The position numbers and the translations under genes were made by a program. From positions 1 to 13,913 of the forward strand of contig SUUD01000026.1 in assembly GCA_015062715.1 (NCBI GenBank): DNA of 13,913 nt, in the 5' to 3' direction. Origin of the DNA: Olsenella sp. Lineage in GTDB: Bacteria; Actinomycetota; Coriobacteriia; Coriobacteriales; Atopobiaceae. This document shows, one piece after another, positions 8,850 to 13,913 of the stretch. The notes beneath the pieces are model-generated. The model ran no database searches, was not told the DNA's origin, and saw only the letters and a program-made list of their open reading frames with translations. Numbering within the stretch: the stretch's first letter is position 1; every line of letters begins with the position of its first letter.

Positions 8850-10079
8850 TTACATGAACTTGTCGATCTTCTTCGCAATCTTCACGCGCATCTTGCCCTC
8901 GGGGGAGTCCTCCTCCCACACGGACCACTGCGCGTTCACCAGGGTCTTGACCATGCCGTGCCACATCCACAGGTGCGCCTCGTTGAGCAGCTGGGTTGCG
9001 CCGATGGCCAGGCCGCCGCGGTCGATGACGAGGATGACCTCGTTCTCGTTGAAGGCCTCGACCTCGTACTTGGCGAGCAGCGACTGCAGCAGCACCTCGA
9101 TGAGGCCGCCCAGGATGCGCCCGTCCTCGCCGATGGTGAGGGGCACGCCGAGCCACTCGCGGCAGGCGAGGATGGCGTAGCGCTCGCCGAACATGGCCTT
9201 GCCGGCGGCCTCGAGGACGCACTTCAGGATCCAGTCGGCGTTCTCGCGGGTGGTGTAGCCCTTCCTCACGGCGTTGTCGATGGCCGGGAGCAGGTACAGC
9301 GACGCCGCCGTGGAGAGGTTGATCATCTGGTTGGAGGAGTCGGTCTCCTCGTTGGTGCCGTTCACGAAGTGGTAGTCGGTCTCCTCGCGAAACATCATCG
9401 ACTCGGCGACGCAGTCCTCCTCCTCGGTGAACTTCTTGTAGTCGTCGGAGACGGCCGGGCCGAAGGACTCCCACAGGGCGTGCTCGGGGGCGGGGTACTT
9501 CTCGCGGCTCTCGGCGATGATGCGGCAGTGGCGGTCGCCGCAGCCCTTGGCCTCGACCATCATGTAGTCCATCGACTTGCCGGGCCTGTGGCGGGTGGCG
9601 GTTGCCTCGGCCTGTCCGCAGAGCGACATCGTGGTGGCGCGGCAGAGCTCGGAGCAGCAGATGTCCCAGTCGCAGACGTCGAGCTCCTTCTCGGCGCGAT
9701 AGGTGCCGAAGTCCTGGCAGCGGCCGCACATCAAAAGGGCGTCATCGCCCTTGTCGCCGATGAGGGCGCCCGGGTACATGCCGCACATGAATGGGTGGAT
9801 GCCGAAGCTCTCGTCGGCGGGGTACATGGTGCCGGTGTAGAGCAGGCGGGCGTGCGCCTCCTCGCACATCTCTTGGGCGCGCGTCTCGTAGTCCGGGATG
9901 ATGATGCGGTATGCCTGAGCCACGGCGGCCGAGAGGACAGACTCGAAGCGCGAGGCGTAGTGCAGTGCCTCCTGGTAGGAGAAGAGCTTGTTCCACGGCG
10001 TCTGGACGGCGTTGTACTTCTTGAAGCCGGCGCCGTCGCCCGAATCGACGGGAATCCTCTCGTTGATCTTCTTGGACAT
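8850..10079 (-). CDS. Cysteine-rich conserved-type protein, possible V4R/ATC-hydrolase-like domain
   Basis: I do not recognise this 409-residue protein as a whole. It has 14 cysteines, 11 of them between residues 72 and 185: C72, C99, CGRC (118-121), C136, CCSELC (141-146), C154 and GCGDRHC (179-185). The last block, after a helix and a strand, resembles the cysteine end of V4R (4-vinyl reductase) domains or of the L-2-amino-thiazoline-4-carboxylate hydrolase family, which bind small molecules or metal. The C-terminal half (about 255-409) is helical with W-rich WMWHGMVKTLVNAQWSVWEE (370-389) and a basic tail. There are no membrane segments or signal peptide, so it is cytosolic. AAAGAGGA precedes the ATG; it sits 13 bases after the SDR and 10 before the GcvT-like gene, so all three should act together. 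It may hold the unusual chemistry of the operon; alternatively it is a sensor or carrier. Confidence 0.7.
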   Translation of the reverse strand: MSKKINERIPVDSGDGAGFKKYNAVQTPWNKLFSYQEALHYASRFESVLSAAVAQAYRIIIPDYETRAQEMCEEAHARLLYTGTMYPADESFGIHPFMCGMYPGALIGDKGDDALLMCGRCQDFGTYRAEKELDVCDWDICCSELCRATTMSLCGQAEATATRHRPGKSMDYMMVEAKGCGDRHCRIIAESREKYPAPEHALWESFGPAVSDDYKKFTEEEDCVAESMMFREETDYHFVNGTNEETDSSNQMINLSTAASLYLLPAIDNAVRKGYTTRENADWILKCVLEAAGKAMFGERYAILACREWLGVPLTIGEDGRILGGLIEVLLQSLLAKYEVEAFNENEVILVIDRGGLAIGATQLLNEAHLWMWHGMVKTLVNAQWSVWEEDSPEGKMRVKIAKKIDKFM

Positions 10080-10092
10080 GAGGGTCCTCTTT

Positions 10093-11001
10093 CTACTCGT
10101 CTTCCGGCGGATAGGCCTCGATGGCCACCTGTCGGGTAAAGATGTTGTGGTTGGCTCCGCCGTTGACGAAGATGGTCTCGCCGGTCACGCCGTCGGAGGC
10201 GGGCGTGCACATCATGTAGGCCATCGTCGCGACCTGGTCGACCGGCAGCAGGTCGGGCGTCGACCAGACGGCGAGCTCGTCGTAGAACTCGTCCTGCTTC
10301 TCCTCGGGAAGCTCGTCGGAGCAGAGGTTGCTGGCGGCGCCGGGCGTCACCATGCCACCGGGGGCGATGGAGTTGACCAGGATGCCGAAGCGCTTGAGCT
10401 CCTTGGCCGTCTCCGTGACCAGGCCCATGACGGCGGCCTTGCTGGAGGCGTAGTGCGGGTACCCGCCGAAGACGGGGAAGGGCATGACGGGGCAGTCGGA
10501 CGAGATCAGCACGATCTTGCCCTTCGAGCCGGTCTCGACCATGTGGCGGGAGACGTACTTCACGCCGTAGAACGCGCCGTACACGTTGGTCTGGAAGACG
10601 CGCTCGAGGTCCTTCCTGGGCAGGTCGTAGATGTGGGCGTAGTTCCAGACCGCGGCGGAGTTGACGTAGATGTCGAGCCCGCCGAAGGTCTTCACGGTGA
10701 AGTCGACGAGGGCCTCGACCTGCTCCTCCTCGCGGATGTTGCAGAGGCAGAAGGCGACCTGGTCCTTGAAGCCCGCCTGCTCGAACAGCGGCATGGCGGA
10801 CTCCTCCTCCAGCGTGGAGTGGGAGGAGACGACGACGTTGGCGCCGCCCTGCAGCAGGCGCAGGGCGATGTTGAAGCCCAGGCCCGACGTTCCTCCGGTC
10901 ACCAGTGCGGTCTTGCCACGTACGGTGAACATGTCCTCCAAGGGCCTGCTCTGGTCGACGTACGACTCCAGCATTCCCTTGTCAGAAGCGCTAAAAGCCA
11001 T
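10093..11001 (-). CDS. Short-chain dehydrogenase/reductase (classical SDR)
   Basis: A 302-residue NAD(P)-dependent oxidoreductase. Seen are the cofactor motif TGGTSGLG (residues 35-42), NSAA in place of NNAG (114-117), N139 in TNVYG, the catalytic serine in LISSD (S167 or S168), YASSK (Y184, K188), the I-x-PGGM-TPGA substrate loop, and the C-terminal VTGE-IFVNGG. The end of strand 2 reads VVVSSHS without an acidic residue, which hints at NADP(H) preference. A 24-residue N-terminal extension precedes the Rossmann fold. ATG 11001 is used with GGAGAGGA about nine bases upstream; a TTG nine bases earlier abuts that SD and is unlikely. First gene of the three-gene operon, divergent from the PucR-type regulator. 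Substrate is probably a small alcohol or ketone, possibly a dihydrodiol or aromatic side chain; this cannot be read from the sequence. Confidence 0.9.
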   Translation of the reverse strand: MAFSASDKGMLESYVDQSRPLEDMFTVRGKTALVTGGTSGLGFNIALRLLQGGANVVVSSHSTLEEESAMPLFEQAGFKDQVAFCLCNIREEEQVEALVDFTVKTFGGLDIYVNSAAVWNYAHIYDLPRKDLERVFQTNVYGAFYGVKYVSRHMVETGSKGKIVLISSDCPVMPFPVFGGYPHYASSKAAVMGLVTETAKELKRFGILVNSIAPGGMVTPGAASNLCSDELPEEKQDEFYDELAVWSTPDLLPVDQVATMAYMMCTPASDGVTGETIFVNGGANHNIFTRQVAIEAYPPEDE

Positions 11002-11060
11002 GATGGACAATCCTCTCCTCGTGCCGACGATGCGAATCCCGGGAAGGAAGATTCAAGGCC

Positions 11061-11089
11061 ATTCTATGGGCTGCCCGCCCATCGAAAAA
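11061..11089 (-). promoter_or_regulatory. Candidate promoter of the SDR operon
   Basis: On the minus strand TTTTTC (complement of 11084-11089) and TAGAAT (complement of 11061-11066) are 17 bases apart, giving a start near 11055 and a leader of about 55 bases. The -10 is good, the -35 poor, as expected if an activator is needed. A second option is TTGTAG with AATCCT, 17 bases apart, further upstream near 11103-11131. Confidence 0.4.
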
Positions 11090-11131
11090 CGCGCGCCATC
11101 GAGGATTCTCAGGGGTGATAACACCTACAAT
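11079..11131. promoter_or_regulatory. Candidate regulator sites between SDR operon and PucR-type gene
   Basis: CCATCGA occurs twice in direct orientation at 11079-11085 and 11096-11102, 17 bases apart start to start. The element GGTG-ATAA-CACC (11114-11125) is an inverted repeat that abuts TACAAT (11126-11131), a plausible -10 for the plus-strand regulator. The location between divergent genes suits autoregulation plus operon control by the PucR-type protein, but no consensus for this protein is known to me. Confidence 0.35.
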
Positions 11132-11198
11132 TTGATGGGTGGGGAGAGGGACAGGAGCGCGGTCTCACGCGGGTCCTCCCGAGACGGTTGGAGCAAGA

Positions 11199-12749
11199 AT
11201 GAGGTTGAACGCCGATCTTGTCTGTGCGGGGCTCAGGCGCAGCTACAACGTCAGCATCCATGGGCCGCGCACCAAGGAGCTGAGAATCTCTCGTCCGGAG
11301 TTCTACATGGACGGCTCCGACGCATTCCTGAGCGACCACCTGTACCTGGCGACCGTCGAGCACCTTCCGCTTCGTCCCAAGATCGGCAAGAACTCCGTGC
11401 TCGTCTGCATCGGGGACGCGGCCAAGCTGTCCTACTACAAGGACCGGTGCTGCGTGATGGTCATCCACAACAAGGCCGACTTCTTCTCGGTGCACAAGGT
11501 GCTCGACGAGGTCTTCGACCGCTACATCGCCTGGGAGCAGGAGCTGTTCCGCATCTTTCTGGAGTCCGCGGACGTCCAGGCGATCACGGACTGCCTGAGC
11601 GGGCTGCTCGGGCAGGAGGTCTTCGTCATCGACTCGTCCTTCTCGTGCCTCGCCCGCTCGTCTGGGGACGAGGGCCCGACGGGCAAGCCGGTCGTCGCGA
11701 TCGAGAACCAGAACCTCAGCCCCGAGGCAATCTCGGAGTACCTCAAGAAGGGGACCATGCTCTTGGACAGGCATGGGGTCCTAACGTTTGACTTCGAGGG
11801 CGAGCACTCGATCTGCGTCAACCTGTTCGACCACAACGACCGCTACAACGGCTGCCTCGTGGCGCTCTTTGGGGCCGATGTCCCATGCCCCGGCGAGGAC
11901 GCCCTGGTCGAGATGACGGCCAAGGCCATCGAGCGGGTGCTGGAGATGAACCCCGTCGTGCTGTCGGACCCCCACTCGGTGCTCAAGACCGCGCTGCAGC
12001 ACATCGTCGAGGAGATGCCGCTCTCGGCCTCCCGGAAGTGGGCGCTGAGCCTGCGCGACCAGCAGGTCGAGTACGTCTGCGTGGTCCTGCGCAGCGCAAG
12101 CCACCTGAACCAGCTCCCCGCGGGGTATGTCTGCAACTCGTTCGAGATCGAGTTCTCCGGGAGCATCTCCTTCGAGTCCGGCGAGGCCATCGTGTGCTTC
12201 CTGCCGACGGAGGGGCTGAGGGACGCGGAGGGCTCGTACTACGCGACCCTGAACAGGAGGCTCACGCCCTTCCTCGATAAGACCGTCATGGTGGCGGGTA
12301 TCTCCAACCCCTTTAGCGACCTCTATGACGCCCGGTCCTTCTATCGGCAGGCAGAGGTGGCCCTGGACTGCGGGAGGCTGGTGGCCCCGGCGGGGAACCT
12401 GTACTACTTCGACAGCTACGCCCTCATCGACATGATCGTGAACTCGACCGCCAACCTGCGCGCGGACCTGTACTATCCGCGGGGCATGGCCGCGCTTGTC
12501 GAGCACGACAAGACGTCTGCCGTGTCCTATGTCGAGACGCTGCGGGTCTTTCTCGAGGAGAACATGTCCTATACGGCTGCGGCGCGGGTCCTCTACGTTC
12601 ATCGCAGCACGCTCATCGACCGCATCGACCGGATCGAGCGAGAGCTTGGCGTCGACCTCAACGACGCGGAGTCGCGCCTGCGCATCCTCATGTCCCTCAA
12701 GGCGATGGAGATAGAGAGCCTGGTTAAGAGCGTGGGGGAGAGGGCGTAA
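11199..12749 (+). CDS. PucR/CdaR-type transcriptional regulator
   Basis: A 516-residue cytoplasmic DNA-binding regulator. The C-terminus (about 456-505) is the PucR-type helix-turn-helix: MSYTAAARVLYVHRSTLIDR then IERELGVDLNDAESRLRI. Ahead of it is the GGDEF-like module of CdaR/PucR proteins, with AGISNPFSDLYDAR (from 366) and FYRQAEVALD. The middle (about 120-250) resembles a GAF-like small-molecule sensor (VFVIDSSFSCLARSSGDEG; NGCLVALFGADVP), and the first 115 residues look like a PucR-type N-terminal domain. Family members sense catabolic substrates and usually activate a neighbouring pathway. ATG 11199 is chosen because GGAG is five bases upstream; the frame is open to 11139 but without an SD. 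It is divergent from the SDR operon, which it most likely controls. Confidence 0.88.
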   Translation: MRLNADLVCAGLRRSYNVSIHGPRTKELRISRPEFYMDGSDAFLSDHLYLATVEHLPLRPKIGKNSVLVCIGDAAKLSYYKDRCCVMVIHNKADFFSVHKVLDEVFDRYIAWEQELFRIFLESADVQAITDCLSGLLGQEVFVIDSSFSCLARSSGDEGPTGKPVVAIENQNLSPEAISEYLKKGTMLLDRHGVLTFDFEGEHSICVNLFDHNDRYNGCLVALFGADVPCPGEDALVEMTAKAIERVLEMNPVVLSDPHSVLKTALQHIVEEMPLSASRKWALSLRDQQVEYVCVVLRSASHLNQLPAGYVCNSFEIEFSGSISFESGEAIVCFLPTEGLRDAEGSYYATLNRRLTPFLDKTVMVAGISNPFSDLYDARSFYRQAEVALDCGRLVAPAGNLYYFDSYALIDMIVNSTANLRADLYYPRGMAALVEHDKTSAVSYVETLRVFLEENMSYTAAARVLYVHRSTLIDRIDRIERELGVDLNDAESRLRILMSLKAMEIESLVKSVGERA

Positions 12750-12753
12750 AGCG

Positions 12754-12784
12754 GATCGGGCCGCCCCTTCCGGACAGCCCGATC
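12754..12784. terminator. Hairpin between convergent regulator and small gene
   Basis: GATCGGGC (12754-12761) and GCCCGATC (12777-12784) form a perfect 8-bp stem with a 15-base loop, five bases after the regulator stop. Neither side has a real T-run (the minus strand continues CGCTTTACG), so bidirectional termination is plausible but not secure. Confidence 0.5.
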
Positions 12785-12809
12785 AAGCAATGCGATATGT
12801 GGGTCGGCG

Positions 12810-13025
12810 CTACTTCTTGCAGGCCTTCAGGGCGGCGTCGAGCTCGTCTGCGCGCGCTGCCAGCTCGGCGGACTCCGGGTAGGAAAGGAGCTTGCGGTAG
12901 GTCATGCCGCCGACGAGCTTCATGCGCGGGTCGGTGGTGGAACCGGGAACGAACTGCTCCAGGACGGCGCGGCCCTCCTCGGAACGCATGATGTCCCTAA
13001 CCTTCGAATCAAGCGACAGTGCCAT
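12810..13025 (-). CDS. Small 71-residue helical protein, unknown function
   Basis: The ORF starts at an ATG with a strong AAGGAGG eight bases upstream and ends at TAG. The protein is all-helical and charged: SLDSKVRDIMRSEEG, AVLEQFVPG, then GGMTYRKLLSYPE and a helix rich in Ala/Glu/Asp ending in CKK. The pattern 'LD..v.dim....G..vLe.f.PG.....m....gmt...l' resembles, from memory, a short helical module attached to the C-terminus of some bacterial beta-glucosidases and other hydrolases, here as a stand-alone protein. It converges on the PucR-type regulator and is on the same strand as a coding remnant upstream. A possible -10 (TACCAT, complement of 13078-13083) has a weak -35. A small accessory subunit is one possibility. 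The gene call is firm on SD and codon use; the function is unknown. Confidence 0.75.
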   Translation of the reverse strand: MALSLDSKVRDIMRSEEGRAVLEQFVPGSTTDPRMKLVGGMTYRKLLSYPESAELAARADELDAALKACKK

Positions 13026-13195
13026 GGTGAGTTCCTCCTTTGTCGTCAGAAATCCTTCCCGGGATCTCTGAGCCACATGGTAGGGAGGGCATGCGCGTTC
13101 TTGAATCCACAAAGCATGGGCGTTTGGCGGCACTTGGGGGGACACTTTGACGGTCGGATGGTTGCTGCTGGCGACACGACCTCGATTCCAGCGCG

Positions 13196-13475
13196 CTAAC
13201 CCCTGGCTCCCAAGAACAGGCACGAGTACAGCAGGTGCAGAGCCTTTTTGGAATCTCCCATGCGCTTCGTGAGGTCGATCCCCGAGACGCGCCTGATCGC
13301 GGGAGTCGAGGAGCGACTCGTCTACGGACCAGCCAAACAGGATGCTTTGGAAGTGCTCGGCGGCGAAGTCGGAGAAGAAGGAGGCGCGACGTCTGGTGAC
13401 GTCCTTCTGCCCATAGCCGAGGGCGATGGCACAGCTCCGGTGATAGCGCCTGAAGGTGGTCGTCTTTGTATACTT
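13196..13475 (-). pseudogene. Frameshifted, 5'-truncated coding remnant (perhaps a TetR-type C-terminus)
   Basis: Two minus-strand segments have strongly G/C-biased third positions but lie in different frames. Upstream, from about 13475, one frame gives a coding-like peptide including FRRYHRSCAIALGYGQKD and FFSDFAAEHFQSILFGW. Downstream of about 13300 the bias moves to another frame giving GIDLTKRMGDSKKALHLLY, which ends naturally at the TAG complementary to 13196-13198. A frameshift between about 13290 and 13320 explains both. No start codon or SD precedes the first segment, which stops at the control region of the next gene, so the 5' part is missing. The helix pattern near FGW recalls the end of TetR-type regulators, but this is a guess. 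The 13026-13195 stretch on its downstream side holds only the leader of the 71-residue gene. Confidence 0.5.
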
Positions 13476-13484
13476 GTCACAAAG
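13464..13484 (+). promoter_or_regulatory. Promoter/operator region of the second regulator
   Basis: CTTTGT (13464-13469) and ACAAAG (13479-13484) are inverted with a nine-base spacer, and TATACT (13469-13474) inside them is a good -10. No -35 is convincing. The repeat ends seven bases before the AGGAGG SD, so a bound regulator would block transcription start, which suits autorepression. Confidence 0.45.
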
Positions 13485-13501
13485 CGAGTGAGGAGGCTGC
13501 C

Positions 13502-13913
13502 ATGGGTATTGCCGAGAAGCGCCTTGCCATGTTCGATGCCCTGCTTTCGGGCAAGGGAATCCAGGGTCTGGTTGACGCGGCTGCCGAGGTGTTCGGCAAC
13601 CCCGTCGCCGTGGCGGACATGGGCCTTGCCATGGTTGCGGTGAGCTCGGAGCTCGCGGACGATCCCGAGTGGGTCGCACAGGCGCGCGAGGCAGAGACCA
13701 ACGACATGCGACAGGCGGCCCTCGCCGGCGACTTCCGTCGCGTCTACTCGGGTGACAAGACCGTGGTGGGGGAGTACCCGGGCGCCGACCAGCGCTACCT
13801 CGCGGCGCGCATCCGCAGGAAGGACGTCCTACTCGGACATGCCCTCGTCCTCGAGCGCAACCATCCCTTCGCCGATGACGACATCGCGCTGCTCCCGGAC
13901 GTGTGCCGGACCT
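13502..13913 (+). CDS. Probable PucR-type regulator, N-terminal part (runs off window)
   Basis: The frame is open from ATG 13502 (AGGAGG five bases upstream) to the window end, giving 137 residues without a stop. The start (MGIAEKRLAMFDALLSGKGI) is followed by a sensor-like module: GLVDAAAEVFGNPVAVADMG, LAMVAVSSE, then RYLAARIRRKDVLLGHALVLE and HPFADDDIALLPDVC. This has the same order as residues about 120-250 of the PucR-type regulator at 11199 (DCLSGLLGQEVFVIDSSFS; GCLVALFGADVPCPGEDAL), suggesting a shorter paralogue that begins directly with the sensor module. The DNA-binding end lies outside, so the family is inferred, not seen. The target could be a pathway to the right. Confidence 0.7.
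   Translation, partial: MGIAEKRLAMFDALLSGKGIQGLVDAAAEVFGNPVAVADMGLAMVAVSSELADDPEWVAQAREAETNDMRQAALAGDFRRVYSGDKTVVGEYPGADQRYLAARIRRKDVLLGHALVLERNHPFADDDIALLPDVCRT

Noticed and set aside
5168..8857. 1229-codon plus-strand frame spanning pit, pepT and the GcvT-like gene
   Set aside because: It overlaps three well-supported genes and is rich in His, Arg, Val and Asp without motifs.
13248..13643. 131-codon plus-strand frame across the second regulator start
   Set aside because: It overlaps the SD-supported gene at 13502, lacks its own SD and lacks third-position bias, which is instead on the minus strand.

Overview
The window is about 13.9 kb of GC-rich DNA with strong G/C at third codon positions, Shine-Dalgarno (SD) sites close to AAGGAGG, and short intergenic gaps. 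Together with PucR-type regulators, a DUF47/Pit phosphate pair, PepT and short-chain dehydrogenases, this points to a high-GC Gram-positive. An anaerobic or host-associated member of the Coriobacteriia (Olsenella/Atopobium-like) is my best guess, made from gene content and style and not from a marker search. The long antisense ORFs are by-products of the GC bias.

Left part (1-6330): a small antibiotic-biosynthesis-monooxygenase-fold protein, then valyl-tRNA synthetase (valS, GTG start at 445) closed by a strong intrinsic terminator. Next is a membrane-anchored protein whose C-terminal half looks like a cyclophilin-like domain. It converges on a small PAS-like protein with four cysteines on the minus strand. 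A 222-bp divergent, relatively AT-rich control region with repeated GCGAC boxes and a 10-bp-stem inverted repeat separates the PAS-like gene from a DUF47 (PhoU-like) and Pit low-affinity phosphate transporter operon, which ends in a clear terminator.

Middle part (6368-12784): pepT on the minus strand, then a three-gene minus-strand operon. In transcription order this is a short-chain dehydrogenase/reductase (11001 to 10093), a 409-residue cysteine-rich protein with a possible V4R/ATC-hydrolase-like core (10079 to 8850) and a shortened GcvT-like aminomethyltransferase-fold protein (8839 to 7808). Tandem hairpins follow the last gene. The operon is transcribed divergently from a full-length PucR/CdaR-type regulator (11199-12749). 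The arrangement looks like a substrate-inducible catabolic unit combining a redox step with folate-dependent one-carbon (possibly demethylation) chemistry. The substrate is unknown, and this is the most interesting system here.

Right part (12785-13913): a 71-residue helical protein on the minus strand, a frameshifted and 5'-truncated coding remnant on the minus strand, and the start of a second probable PucR-like regulator running off the window. That regulator's N-terminal module looks like the middle module of the first one.

All functional assignments come from reading motifs by eye. No database search was run.
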